Under the pieces are notes generated by a model that saw only the letters and a program-made list of their open reading frames with translations, was not told the DNA's origin and did no database searches. This document shows positions 8,469 to 17,755 of a stretch of DNA of 64,000 nucleotides, piece after piece (within the stretch, counting starts at the first letter, position 1; each line of letters starts with the position of its first letter). Made by a program: the position numbers and the translations under genes. The stretch is taken from contig PLJM01000008.1 in the NCBI GenBank assembly GCA_003139695.1, forward strand, positions 26,006-90,005, written 5' to 3'. This stretch comes from Candidatus Dormiibacterota bacterium (GTDB lineage Bacteria > Chloroflexota > Dormibacteria > Dormibacterales > Dormibacteraceae).

Positions 8469-9695
8469 TCACGGCAGGGAGAGGATCAACGCGTCGACGA
8501 TCGAGCCGGCCATGATCCCCTGATCGCCTGGCGGGATGCGCACGAGAGCGTGCGCTCCGGCCAGCGACATCAACCGCGATGACGACTGCGAGCCGGTGGT
8601 GGCGGCAACGAGGTCACGACCCTCGCGGTGCAGAGTCACACGCTGGTATTCGGTCCTGTCGGCGCTCGCGCGAGCGTCGTATCCCAGCCGCACAGGCAGG
8701 GTCGGACGTTGCAAGGAATCAAAACCCTGCATCTTGCGCAGCGCAGGCCGCACGAAGACCTCGAAGGTGACCAGCGAGGAGACTGGAAAGCCAGGCAAGC
8801 CAAACGCGAGGCGCTCCTTGCCCCCTTCGAGAGGAATCGTCGCGAACGTGAAGGGCTTGCCCGGTTTGAGCTTCACCCGTCCAACATGTACAGAGCCCAG
8901 CGACTCGAGCAGAGGCTTGATGAGGTCGTGGGTCCCAACCGAAACCCCGCCCGAGGTAACCAGCACGTCGACCTCGCGCAGCGCGTCGACGACCAGCTTG
9001 CGCAGTGCGTCCGGCTCGTCAGGGCCGATGCCGAGGCTGTGCACCTCGGCTCCCGCTTCGCGCAGCGCCGCCAGCAGCGCCCACCGGTTGGAGTCAACGA
9101 TCTGTCCGCGACCCGGCTTCTCCCCCACCTCGACCAGCTCGTCGCCGGTGGACAGCAAGGCCACCCGCGGCCGCCGCCGTACCGGCAACCTGGGAAAGCC
9201 AAGAGCCGCCGCCAGCCCGAGCTCGGCGGCTCCAAGCTGCGTGCCGGCGGTCACCACTTTCTCGCCGGCCCGGACATCTGCCCCGGGAACATGAAAGTTA
9301 GTGCCTGGCCGAAGTCCCGGAGGCGTCGTCACCACGTCGCCGGCGACCTGCACCTCCTCGACCATGACCACGCAATCGGCGCCGTCGGGCACCACGCCTC
9401 CGGTCAGGATGCGCGCGGCGGTGCCCGCTGAGATGGCGCCGTCGAACGGCCGCCCGGCAGCGGATTCGCCAAGGATGCGCAGCGGCTTGCCCGCATCAGC
9501 CGACCGGACCGCGTAGCCGTCGACAGCACTCGAGGGAAACACAGGGAGCGAGGCCGTCGCCACGAGGTCTTCCGCCAGCACCCGGCCGATGCAATGGGCC
9601 AGCGCCACACGCTCGATGCCAAGGACCGGAGTTCGCTCGAGCACGAGCGCGGCGGCCTCATCGACCTCAACCAGCGGGTAAGTTGACGCCCTCAC
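8469..9695 (-). CDS. moeA: Molybdopterin molybdenumtransferase
   Basis: 408 residues, the usual MoeA length. MoeA inserts molybdate into adenylylated molybdopterin. Typical motifs are the N-terminal PVFPSSAVDGYAV, the MoCF domain with TGDELVE and TSGGVSVGTHD, and the C-terminal region beginning FGLPGFPVSS. It starts 15 nt downstream of the ABC transporter gene on the same strand. No other molybdenum cofactor gene is visible in the window. Confidence 0.95.
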   Translation of the reverse strand: MRASTYPLVEVDEAAALVLERTPVLGIERVALAHCIGRVLAEDLVATASLPVFPSSAVDGYAVRSADAGKPLRILGESAAGRPFDGAISAGTAARILTGGVVPDGADCVVMVEEVQVAGDVVTTPPGLRPGTNFHVPGADVRAGEKVVTAGTQLGAAELGLAAALGFPRLPVRRRPRVALLSTGDELVEVGEKPGRGQIVDSNRWALLAALREAGAEVHSLGIGPDEPDALRKLVVDALREVDVLVTSGGVSVGTHDLIKPLLESLGSVHVGRVKLKPGKPFTFATIPLEGGKERLAFGLPGFPVSSLVTFEVFVRPALRKMQGFDSLQRPTLPVRLGYDARASADRTEYQRVTLHREGRDLVAATTGSQSSSRLMSLAGAHALVRIPPGDQGIMAGSIVDALILSLP

Positions 9696-9710
9696 GCAGC
9701 GGGGTGCCGG

Positions 9711-12140
9711 CTATTCGTAGCGGAGCGCTTTGACAGGGTCCTGCAGCGCCGCACGCACGGCGGGCAGCAGGCCGCTCACCGTGCTGAGCAAAACCGCCAG
9801 CGCCAGCGCCGCCACGACCACCCAGGCATCGGTCCTGAAAACGTCGAGCCCGCCAGCGGCCACGCCCTGCGTGAGCCGATCGACCGCGGCGTTGCCGACT
9901 CTGGCAAGAGCCACTGCGATCACCGTTCCAATCAGCCCGCCGGCCAACCCAATCACTGCTGCCTCGGCCACAAACAAGAGGAGCACGTCGCGCGATCGCG
10001 CGCCCAATGCCTTGATCACGCCGATCTCCTTCGTCCTCTCGAGCACCGCGGTGTACATCGTGTTGGCGATACCGAGACACGCAAGAAGCAGCGCGACGAT
10101 GGCCAGACCGAGGAGCGCGAGGCGCAACCTCGACAGGAGGTCCTCAAACCCTCTGAACTGATCGCCGAACGTCTGCGCCTGGAAACCCATCGAGGTGATG
10201 TGGTCGCGCAGCGCGTTGACAGCGCTGCCTGAGTCGGCCAGCAGGGTGACGCTCGAGAACTCGCCCCCTCTCCACCCGTTGACTTGAGCGAGCTGACTCC
10301 AATAGTTGCCGGCCAGCGTGTAGGGCACCATCGCGCCCGCGGAGCCCGCGGGCATGAACCGGCTAGGGATGATCCCGACCACCGTCAGCTGCTGAGCCAG
10401 GTGATTCGCGGCGGGGTTCGTCTGCTGGCCCGGCAGTGCCAGGACACCGTAAAGCGCGCTGAACTTGACAGGCGTGTTCAACGCGGTTGTGGGGTCGCTG
10501 AACCCCAGTGCGACAGCCTCGGTGTCAGTCAGCAGGGCCTCGGGCGCCGAGTCGGATGACGGCAGACGGCCCGCGCTCAAGGTCAAGTTACTGCTTGCTT
10601 GACTGCGCGGAGGCAACGAGGCCAGCGAGCCTGCGACTGGAGCAGTCGTCGTGCGAGGTCCGCCCGTAAACGTCCCGGTCATCGCGATCTGGCCCCATGA
10701 CGCGGCCACGTGCTGCTGCCCGGCAAGGGTTACCAACGTCCCAGAGCCGAACGACGTGGCATCGGCCTGAGGCGGCGGGTACACGACGACCTGGTGCAGC
10801 TGGCTCTGCGCCAAAGCCGGCGCGCTGAGGGCGTTCTGGAGGCCGCCCGCCAGGGCCACGATCAAGCTCATCGCGGCAATGCCGATTGCCACTCCGGTCG
10901 TTGTGAGGCTCGTACGCAGCGGCCTCCGTCCGGCGCTGCCGAGGCCGACCCTCAGCGTGTCCCGCCAGTGAAGGCGAGCAGGCGCAGCCACTGGGTCCTG
11001 CTTGCGCACCGTTTGCTTGCCGTGATCGAGCTCGATCGCGCGCCCGTCGATCATCCTGACGACGCGGCGTGCACGCCGGGCGACCTCGGGATCGTGGGTG
11101 ACGAGCACGACCGTCGCCCCACGGCGATTCAGGTCGGCCAGGAGCTTGAGTATCACCTCACCGGCGGCGGAATCGAGGCTGCCGGTGGGTTCGTCGGCGA
11201 GGATCAGGCCGGGCCGGTTCGCGAGGGCGCGAGCCACCGCAGCCTTTTGCTGCTCTCCACCCGATAGACGGCTGGCCCGCGTCCTGGCCCGGCCTTCCAG
11301 GCCGACCAGCTCGATGAGGTGCCGCGCACGGCGGCGCCTCTCTTCGAGCTCCACTCCGGCGAGCGTCATTGGCAGCGCGACGTTGTCCTCGACGCTCATC
11401 GAGGGCACGAGGTTGAAGGACTGGAAGATCGTGCTGACCCGCTGGAGGCGGTAGTCGGCGAGGTCGCTGTCAGAGAGCTCGCCCAGCGGCAACCCGGCGG
11501 CGTAGACATGGCCGGAGGTGGGACGGTCGAGGCCGCCCATCATCGACAGCAACGTCGTCTTGCCGCAACCCGAAGGACCGACCACCGAGACGAACTCGCC
11601 AGGACCGATCTCGATGGACACGTCTCGGAGCGCGCTGACCCGCATGTCCTCATTGCCGCCGAACTCGCGAGAGACAGCGTCGAGGCGCAGGCCCACAGCC
11701 TGCCCGATGAGATCGGCGTACGTGTCGTCCTGTGGGGCGGGTGTGGGCAGCAGGGTCGCCGGCGCCACAGGCACGGGCGACGCGGGAGGGGCGGGCGGCG
11801 CCAACTGGGCCGGGGCTGGGGCTGGGACGGCAGCCGGCACCGGGGCCGGCTGGGCCACAGCCACGGTCTCGGCTATAACGTGGGCGAAAACGGGGTCCTT
11901 GCCGGCGACGTCATTGACATCTTTCGCTTTGCGACGCGTCGCCTGTCTGCGCTCCCCCTGGCGCTTGACCACAACCTCTACAACGGGCGCCGCGGCGGGT
12001 GGTTCCGCGCCGACCGCAATTTCGGACAGGACCGACTGGAGGCTCAGTCCTTCCCTGGCAGCCGCCCGGCTGCGGGCACGTCGCCGCCGACCTCCGGGGC
12101 TACCCGAATCAGCATCAGAACGATCAACTGCCGTGGCCAC
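9711..12140 (-). CDS. MacB-like ABC transporter, ATPase-permease fusion
   Basis: 809 residues. Residues 1-150 are low-complexity Ala/Pro-rich and probably disordered. An ABC ATPase follows (about 151-375; Walker A GPSGCGKT at 188-195, signature LSGGEQQK, Walker B LILADEP), then a FtsX/MacB-type permease: one helix near 420, a large extracytoplasmic domain and three C-terminal helices. MacB proteins usually export lipoproteins, peptides or drugs. The order ATPase then permease is as in MacB. No partner adaptor lies next to it, so the substrate is unknown. Confidence 0.9.
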   Translation of the reverse strand: MATAVDRSDADSGSPGGRRRRARSRAAAREGLSLQSVLSEIAVGAEPPAAAPVVEVVVKRQGERRQATRRKAKDVNDVAGKDPVFAHVIAETVAVAQPAPVPAAVPAPAPAQLAPPAPPASPVPVAPATLLPTPAPQDDTYADLIGQAVGLRLDAVSREFGGNEDMRVSALRDVSIEIGPGEFVSVVGPSGCGKTTLLSMMGGLDRPTSGHVYAAGLPLGELSDSDLADYRLQRVSTIFQSFNLVPSMSVEDNVALPMTLAGVELEERRRRARHLIELVGLEGRARTRASRLSGGEQQKAAVARALANRPGLILADEPTGSLDSAAGEVILKLLADLNRRGATVVLVTHDPEVARRARRVVRMIDGRAIELDHGKQTVRKQDPVAAPARLHWRDTLRVGLGSAGRRPLRTSLTTTGVAIGIAAMSLIVALAGGLQNALSAPALAQSQLHQVVVYPPPQADATSFGSGTLVTLAGQQHVAASWGQIAMTGTFTGGPRTTTAPVAGSLASLPPRSQASSNLTLSAGRLPSSDSAPEALLTDTEAVALGFSDPTTALNTPVKFSALYGVLALPGQQTNPAANHLAQQLTVVGIIPSRFMPAGSAGAMVPYTLAGNYWSQLAQVNGWRGGEFSSVTLLADSGSAVNALRDHITSMGFQAQTFGDQFRGFEDLLSRLRLALLGLAIVALLLACLGIANTMYTAVLERTKEIGVIKALGARSRDVLLLFVAEAAVIGLAGGLIGTVIAVALARVGNAAVDRLTQGVAAGGLDVFRTDAWVVVAALALAVLLSTVSGLLPAVRAALQDPVKALRYE

Positions 12141-12153
12141 CCCACCGCAGAGT

Positions 12154-12537
12154 CTAAGTGTTCAAAGGACGGTCGGTTGACGGTACCGACACCTGGTCGG
12201 CAAGCCACTGAATGTAGGCTGGGCTGCCACTTTCGATCGCGATCTGGAGGATCTCAGGGACATCGTAAGAATGGTTGGCGAGTACGTAGTCCTGGACCGC
12301 CTGGGCCCTTGATTCGACGGTCTTGATGAGCAGCAGCGATTCGTGCTCACGCTTCAGCTGGCCCTCCTCGTAATAGAAGGAACGCACCGTAGGGATGATC
12401 GTGCAGCACGCCGCCATCCGCCCCTCCACCAGGCCCTCGCCCAGCTTTTCGGCGTCGTTGCGGCCTCCGGCGGTGACCATGATCAGCACCGGGCGATCGG
12501 AAGACGCAAGCGCGCGTTTGTCTTTGCTGTCCTTCAC
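12154..12537 (-). CDS. cutA: CutA-family divalent cation tolerance protein
   Basis: About 127 residues from GTG 12537, which lies 4 nt after the stop of the PAP2 gene; longer starts would run into that gene. CutA1 is a small trimeric protein of uncertain function linked to metal tolerance. Typical features are GLVEGRMAACCTIIP near the N-terminus, followed by the conserved WxG-type region (here FYYEEGQL) and HSYDVPEIL. It ends 14 nt before the ABC fusion gene, so the two may be co-transcribed. Confidence 0.9.
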   Translation of the reverse strand: MKDSKDKRALASSDRPVLIMVTAGGRNDAEKLGEGLVEGRMAACCTIIPTVRSFYYEEGQLKREHESLLLIKTVESRAQAVQDYVLANHSYDVPEILQIAIESGSPAYIQWLADQVSVPSTDRPLNT

Positions 12538-12541
12538 CAAC

Positions 12542-13201
12542 TCAATTGTCGGCCCTTCGCGGCCGGTCCAACCAGACGGTTGCCGCGAGCAGGGCGATCG
12601 CACCGAGAAGAAGGCCGCCGATGACATCCGATTCCCAGTGGACATCGAGGTAGAGGCGATCGAATGCAATGACGATGATCAAGACCACAGCAATCGGTAT
12701 GGCAAGAGCTCGCGCAATCGGCCACGGAGCCAGACGCCTCACCACGAACGCGATCAGCCCATACGCGATAACCGAGCGAACGACGTGGCCGCTTGGAAAG
12801 CTGTTGAGTCCACCGCCGCTGGTCAAAAGGTCCGTGACGCTCGGCCCGTCCCTGTGCGTAAGCGCCCGCGACGGCCCGGGGTGATAGAACGCAGTTTTAT
12901 ACAGAACCTCGAGGGCGGTGCCGCAGGCGAAAGCAAGGACCACCAGCGCGTCCGCGCCAAATCCGCCGCGCCACAAATAGATGAGCAGGCCGACCATGAG
13001 AATGCTCGTCACTTCGAAGCCACCCAGCTCCGCGATGAGCTGAAACAACGTGTGCAGTGACTCGATCCACAGGCTGGACATCGCGATCTGGACCTGGTGA
13101 TCGAGAGAAGCAAGCCATCCTGCGCTGACGGCCAGCGTGAGCGCGACGAAGGCCACGACGAGCGCGACCAGCGCAAAGAGGCGAGGGACGAGGGGCGCCA
13201 C
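12542..13201 (-). CDS. PAP2-family membrane phosphatase
   Basis: 219 residues from GTG 13201, whose G is shared with the TAG stop of mutM (TAGTG), indicating coupled translation. Several hydrophobic helices carry the phosphatase signature: K-x(6)-RP-like part reading KTAFYHPGPSRA, SFPSGH in the middle, and RLYLDVHWESD at the end. The family dephosphorylates undecaprenyl pyrophosphate or phosphatidic acid at the membrane. The substrate here is not determined. Confidence 0.88.
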   Translation of the reverse strand: MAPLVPRLFALVALVVAFVALTLAVSAGWLASLDHQVQIAMSSLWIESLHTLFQLIAELGGFEVTSILMVGLLIYLWRGGFGADALVVLAFACGTALEVLYKTAFYHPGPSRALTHRDGPSVTDLLTSGGGLNSFPSGHVVRSVIAYGLIAFVVRRLAPWPIARALAIPIAVVLIIVIAFDRLYLDVHWESDVIGGLLLGAIALLAATVWLDRPRRADN

Positions 13202-14091
13202 TAACGCTGGCAGCGGCGGCAGAAGACTGAGCTGCGGCCCGCGATGCGCACCAGCGAAAGCGGGCGGCCGCACGTGAAGCAGGGCTCGCCGGCGCGGCCA
13301 TAGACCTGCAGCTTTTCCTGCTGGCCGCCGATCTCCCCCCACGCGTCGCGATACGTGTCGACCGAGCTGCCGCGGTTCTTGATCGCGATGAGCAGCGAAA
13401 GCCTCAGCGCTTCATGGAGCCGCTTGACCGAGCCCTTGCTCAAGCTGCGGGCAACCCTGTCGGGCCGAACGCGTGCGCGGTAAAGCGACTCGTCGGCGTA
13501 GATGTTGCCGACGCCCGCGATTGTGGACTGGTCGAGCAGGACAGCTTTGATCAGCGCCTTGCGGTTGCGGAAGCGCTGGTAGAGGTCGTCTGCGCCAAAG
13601 GCTGGATCGATGGGCTCGGGACCGAGTGGCGGCATCGCCCGGGCTTCGAGCAAGTCTGACTCGGTGCCCAAGAGAAGGCGCCCAAAGCGCCGCGGGTCGC
13701 GATATCTCAGTTGGATTGGTCTTCCCCGCTCGCCGGGGAAGTCCCGGCCTTTGGCCGGGGATGGGGGCGTGCTATTTGGCTCGATGGCAGAAAGGTCAAA
13801 CACCGCGTGTGTATGGAGCGCCAACGGAGTCGCTGGATCGACGAGGCGCAGCTGGCCGCTCATGCCGAGGTGCACGACGAGGACGAGGTCGTCGACGAGG
13901 CGGATGAGGATGTACTTCCCGCGGCGTCCAACAGCCGTGACCTGCATGCCGACAATCGCGTCGATGAAAGCTTCGGGTTCAGGGTGCCGAACGATGGTGG
14001 GAAACCGAAGCTCGCACCGAAGAAAAGTGCGACCAACGAGATGCGGCCGCAAATCAGCGGCAATAGTCTCGACCTCAGGAAGTTCAGGCAT
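13201..14091 (-). CDS. mutM: Formamidopyrimidine-DNA glycosylase
   Basis: 296 residues, slightly longer than the usual 270-290. MutM excises oxidised purines. The N-terminus PELPEVE includes the catalytic Pro2 and Glu3, and the C-terminus has the zinc finger CFTC..CRRC. Residues about 101-125, just before the conserved RYRDPRRFG, are an extra Pro/Gly-rich stretch coded by a palindromic repeat that is read in frame. It starts 84 nt downstream of polA, with another repeat copy between the two. Confidence 0.96.
   Translation of the reverse strand: MPELPEVETIAADLRPHLVGRTFLRCELRFPTIVRHPEPEAFIDAIVGMQVTAVGRRGKYILIRLVDDLVLVVHLGMSGQLRLVDPATPLALHTHAVFDLSAIEPNSTPPSPAKGRDFPGERGRPIQLRYRDPRRFGRLLLGTESDLLEARAMPPLGPEPIDPAFGADDLYQRFRNRKALIKAVLLDQSTIAGVGNIYADESLYRARVRPDRVARSLSKGSVKRLHEALRLSLLIAIKNRGSSVDTYRDAWGEIGGQQEKLQVYGRAGEPCFTCGRPLSLVRIAGRSSVFCRRCQR
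13717..13775 (+). repeat. Palindromic repeat copy in frame inside mutM
   Basis: The copy contains the shared head ttccccgctcgccgggga, a central hairpin CCGGCC-ttt-GGCCGG and a tail GGGGGCGT. It coincides with the extra residues about 101-125 of MutM. The repeat length preserves the reading frame and brings no stop codon. Confidence 0.8.
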
Positions 14092-14103
14092 TTAAGTAAG
14101 GCG

Positions 14104-14156
14104 ATCCTCCCCGCTCGACGGGGAGGTGGCCCGGAGGGCCGGAGGGGATGTTCAAT
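14104..14156 (+). repeat. Palindromic repeat copy between polA and mutM
   Basis: Head cctccccgctcgacgggga, central hairpin GGCCC-gga-GGGCC, tail GAGGGG. It occupies nearly the whole gap between the polA stop and the mutM start. Confidence 0.8.
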
Positions 14157-14175
14157 TCGGCACAACCCGTGAACC

Positions 14176-16869
14176 TCAAGCCCGCACCACTGCCAGCTTC
14201 TTCATATCCGCCCAGTTCGGCCCGACCTTGGTCTCGACCTCGATCCCCGTCTCCAGCTCATAAGCGCCGGTCATGATGCGCGGCACCTTCTCCGCGAACT
14301 GGTCGACCTCGGACTCCGGCACCTCGAACAACAGCTCATCGTGGACTTGCAGCAGCATGCGCCCCTCGATGTGATCAGCCTCTATCTCGCGCTGCAGGCG
14401 CACCATCGCGATCTTGATGATGTCCGCGGCCAGCGACTGCATCGGAAAGTTGATGGCCATCCTCTCAGCAGCGCTGCGCAGCTGAAAGTTGGGCGACCTC
14501 AGGTCAGGAATGGCGCGCCTGCGCCCGGTCGCACTGACGACGAATCCCTCTTCCCTCGCCTTATGCCGCACCTCGTCGAGATACTCCTTGAGGCGCGAAT
14601 ACGTGGACCAGTACTCCTTGAGGAAATCCCTCGCCACATCGCCGGTGATCCCGAGCTGCTGTGACAGCCCGTACTCGCCCTGCCCATAGATCGATCCAAA
14701 GTTCGCGACCTTGGCCAGCCTCCGCTGATTCGGATCGACCGACTCGATCGGAATCTTGAACACCGCAGCCGCGGTGGCCGTGTGGATGTCCTGCCCCGCC
14801 GCAAATGCGCCAAGCAGCTTGGGATCCCCGCTGAGATGCGCAGCGATGCGAAGCTCGATTTGCGAGTAGTCGGCTGACACCATGACGTGGTCGGGTCGCC
14901 CAGCCTTGAACGCGCGACGTATGCGCTGACCGAGCTCGGTTCTGATCGGAATGTTCATGAGGTTTGGGTTGGAGGACGACAGCCGCCCCGTCGCTGTGCT
15001 GGCCTGCCCGAACGATGTGTGGACACGCCCGCTGATCGGATCAACGATCTGCGGCAGAGCATCGACGTATGTCGACTTGAGCTTTGACAGCTGGCGGTGT
15101 TCGAGGATCAACCCGATGATCGGATGCTTCTCGCGCAAACCCTCCAACGTGTCGGCATCAGTCGAATAACCGGTCTTCGTGCGCTTGCCGACCGGTAGCC
15201 GAAGGTCCTCGAATAACACCTTCGCCAGCTGCTGCGGCGCGCTGAGGTTGAACTTCTGGCCGGCGACCTGCTCCACCTCCGACTCGATGGCGGCCAGCTG
15301 CGAACCCAGCTCCTCCTGCATGTCCTTGAGGTAAGCAACGTCGATCGCCACGCCCTCCGACTCCATATCGGCGAGCACACCGGCCAGAGGCAGCTCGATC
15401 TCGTGGAAGAGGTAATCAACGCCGAGGTTCTGCATCTCGGCTTCCAGCCGAGGCCTGAGGTTGAGAATGGCTTCCGCACGCCGCGCGGCAAACTCCGCCG
15501 CTTCATTCACCGACACGTCTGCCACCTTGCGGGCCGAGCGCCCAGTGCCCAGAAGCTGCTCGGTGCTGACCAACGTCACGTCGAGAAACTCTTTCGCGAG
15601 ATCCTCCAGGCGCGGGTCGCGCGAACCGGCGCCCAAAAGGTAGGCGGCGAGAAACGTGCTGAACGCCCACTCGCGCTTGCCACCGCCAAGCGAGCGAAGC
15701 GCGAGCTCCGTTTCCTTGGCATCGTGTCCGGAGATGGGCCTGCCCGAGAGCGTGCTGGCGACGGCGTCCATCGCCTCCGGTTTGGCAACGTAGAACGTCT
15801 GCTTGCCTGTCGACACACCAAGGCCGATGGTTCGCGCCCCACGCGCGCTGCTTTCGTTCAAGGCGTAGACCGCGACGTCACCGGAACCATCAAGAAGGCT
15901 GGCCGCCTCGGTCGGATCGACCACCACCTTCAGGCCCGCAGGCTCAGGCGCGGCCTCGAAGGTGAGGCTCGGCTGCACCGGCACCTGGTCAGGTGGAGGG
16001 AAGCGGCTGAGCAGCTGCCTGAACTCAAACCGGTCGAACACCGCCCGCGTTTTGTCGTAGTCGTACCTGGTCCATCGCGCCGTCTCGAGGTCAAGTTCGA
16101 CGGGCACGTCGCGCACGATGGTGACCATCCGCTTGCCCAGCCGGATCTGGTCCGTATTCGCCTTGATCGAAGTCTTCAATCGGCCTTCGGGGAGCTCATC
16201 GACTCGATCGAGCAGCGCCTCCACCGAGCCAAAGTCCTGGACCAGCTTCGCGGCCGTCTTGTCGCCGACGCCCGGCACACCCGGAATGTTGTCTGACGTG
16301 TCGCCGCGCAGCGCTTTGAAGTCGATGAGCTGCGCGGGTTCGAAGCCGTAACGCTGCCGAACCTGGTCGGGTCCGTACACGAACGTGTCAGTGATTCCGC
16401 GCCTTGGCACCAGGGCCTCGACCGACTCGGATACCAACTGCAGGCAATCCAGGTCGCCGGAAACGATGGTCACCGAATGGCCTCGCTCCTCGGCAAGCCG
16501 CGAGAACGTTCCGATCAGGTCGTCGGCCTCGAACCCGGCGATGCCATGGATCGGAATCGAGAAGCTCGTGAGGATGTCGCGCACCATCTCGATCTGTGGC
16601 CGCAGGTCGTCGGGCATCGCGCGACGTCCGGCCTTGTACTCGACGTATTCCTTGGACCGCCACGTGGGCGCAGCCATATCGAATGCGGCGACGGCGTACT
16701 CAGGACGCGACGCCAGCACGATGGCAAGCATCGATGTGAAGCCATAGGCGGCATTGGTCACCTGCCCGTCGGATGTGCTCATCGGCGGGAGGGCAAAAAA
16801 AGCGCGATAGATGAGGCTGTGGGCGTCGATCAGTACAACCCGCCCGCGCCTACCCTTGGGAGCCACCAC
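14176..16869 (-). CDS. polA: DNA polymerase I
   Basis: 897 residues. The N-terminal 5' nuclease domain (about 1-300) has FEADDLIGTF and GDTSDNIPGVPGVGDKTA. The middle domain corresponds to the proofreading exonuclease but lacks its acidic residues (AVYALNES in place of a DxE motif), so proofreading is probably absent as in Taq and Bacillus enzymes. The C-terminal polymerase domain has motif A SADYSQIELR, motif B ANFGSIYGQ and motif C VHDELLFE. Start is GTG 16869, giving two valines before APKG. It fills Okazaki and repair gaps. Confidence 0.97.
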   Translation of the reverse strand: MVAPKGRRGRVVLIDAHSLIYRAFFALPPMSTSDGQVTNAAYGFTSMLAIVLASRPEYAVAAFDMAAPTWRSKEYVEYKAGRRAMPDDLRPQIEMVRDILTSFSIPIHGIAGFEADDLIGTFSRLAEERGHSVTIVSGDLDCLQLVSESVEALVPRRGITDTFVYGPDQVRQRYGFEPAQLIDFKALRGDTSDNIPGVPGVGDKTAAKLVQDFGSVEALLDRVDELPEGRLKTSIKANTDQIRLGKRMVTIVRDVPVELDLETARWTRYDYDKTRAVFDRFEFRQLLSRFPPPDQVPVQPSLTFEAAPEPAGLKVVVDPTEAASLLDGSGDVAVYALNESSARGARTIGLGVSTGKQTFYVAKPEAMDAVASTLSGRPISGHDAKETELALRSLGGGKREWAFSTFLAAYLLGAGSRDPRLEDLAKEFLDVTLVSTEQLLGTGRSARKVADVSVNEAAEFAARRAEAILNLRPRLEAEMQNLGVDYLFHEIELPLAGVLADMESEGVAIDVAYLKDMQEELGSQLAAIESEVEQVAGQKFNLSAPQQLAKVLFEDLRLPVGKRTKTGYSTDADTLEGLREKHPIIGLILEHRQLSKLKSTYVDALPQIVDPISGRVHTSFGQASTATGRLSSSNPNLMNIPIRTELGQRIRRAFKAGRPDHVMVSADYSQIELRIAAHLSGDPKLLGAFAAGQDIHTATAAAVFKIPIESVDPNQRRLAKVANFGSIYGQGEYGLSQQLGITGDVARDFLKEYWSTYSRLKEYLDEVRHKAREEGFVVSATGRRRAIPDLRSPNFQLRSAAERMAINFPMQSLAADIIKIAMVRLQREIEADHIEGRMLLQVHDELLFEVPESEVDQFAEKVPRIMTGAYELETGIEVETKVGPNWADMKKLAVVRA

Positions 16870-16880
16870 TGGATTTTACG

Positions 16881-16905
16881 TTCGGCCGGCGACAAGCCGG
16901 CCGAA
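16881..16905. repeat. Perfect inverted repeat upstream of polA
   Basis: Ten-base arms (ttcggccggc and its complement) around the loop gacaa form a strong hairpin 12 nt upstream of the polA start, immediately next to a palindromic repeat copy. It could affect polA expression or be part of the repeat insertion. No T tract follows. Confidence 0.6.
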
Positions 16906-16907
16906 CG

Positions 16908-16972
16908 CCCCTCCCCGCTCGCAGGGGAGGGCGGGCGCACTCGCGCAGCGAGGGCCCGCGGGGTGGGGACGT
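16908..16972 (+). repeat. Palindromic repeat copy in polA/nuclease divergent region
   Basis: Head ctccccgctcgcagggga, central hairpin CTCGC-gca-GCGAG nested in a GC-rich stem, tail GGGGACGT. This copy and the inverted one at 17046-17109 fill most of the 310-nt divergent intergenic region, which otherwise shows no gene. Confidence 0.8.
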
Positions 16973-17045
16973 CGCATCTGGCAATACCCGCGGAGCCCGA
17001 CACTTGCTCTGAACCGGTTCCTTTTTCGCCGTGAGTGCCTGGCTG

Positions 17046-17109
17046 TGCGTCCCCTCCCGGCCGGGCACGCGTCGCGTGCCCGGCCACCCTCCCCGGCGAG
17101 CGGGGAGGC
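17046..17109 (-). repeat. Palindromic repeat copy, inverted orientation
   Basis: Read on the minus strand: head cctccccgctcgccgggga, central 12-bp hairpin (GGCCGGGCACGC, loop gac, complement), tail GAGGGGACG. It has the longest central stem of the family and faces the copy at 16908-16972. Confidence 0.8.
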
Positions 17110-17179
17110 CAACGTTGCCCCTGATCGGCCGTGCATTAGCGACCGGCTTTCCCGGGCTCTAGGAGTAATGTGATCGCGG

Positions 17180-17755
17180 ATGAAAAACCTCATCGAGGTA
17201 TCGGTGGACAGCATCCGAATCCACATGCCCACCGCCCAGCACCTGGTGATCCTCAAGGAGAAGGAGGCGGACCGCTACCTTCCGATCTGGATCGGCTCAT
17301 TCGAGGCCCAGGCGATCGCCACCAAGATCTCAGGCAACCCCCTCGGCCGCCCCCTCACTCACGACCTGATGGCGACGGCGTTCGGCGACCTCGGCATCAG
17401 CGTCAAACGCATCGTCGTCACCCGCCTCGCGGACCAGGTCTTCTACGCCCGCCTTTACGTGAAGCAGGACGGACGCGACCTCGACTTCGACGCGAGGCCC
17501 TCCGACGCCATTGCCCTCGCCGTCCGCGTCGAGTGCCCGATCTTCGTCGCCACCGAGGTGATGGAGACCGCAGGCATTATCCCCGACCCGGACGAGGCGT
17601 CGGGCGACAAGGACAAGAGCGAAGGTCCTGTCGACGAGGAACGGCTCGCAGTGTTCAGAGACTTTGTCAACAGCCTCGACCTGCCTGACCTTCCTGAGTT
17701 CCCTGAGGAACCGCGCAGCAAGAACCAACCCGGCGGCCGGCCGGGTAAAGGCTGA
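17180..17755 (+). CDS. Bifunctional nuclease (DUF151) family protein
   Basis: 191 residues. The N-terminal 130 residues form the BFN/DUF151 domain: YLPIWIGSFEAQAIA, the conserved Thr-His-Asp (LTHDLMA) and ARPSDAIALAVR. The acidic C-terminal tail (after about residue 135) has no clear domain. Members have been reported to have DNase and RNase activity in plants and mycobacteria. It heads a forward run with the MgtC-like and DegV genes. Confidence 0.9.
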   Translation: MKNLIEVSVDSIRIHMPTAQHLVILKEKEADRYLPIWIGSFEAQAIATKISGNPLGRPLTHDLMATAFGDLGISVKRIVVTRLADQVFYARLYVKQDGRDLDFDARPSDAIALAVRVECPIFVATEVMETAGIIPDPDEASGDKDKSEGPVDEERLAVFRDFVNSLDLPDLPEFPEEPRSKNQPGGRPGKG

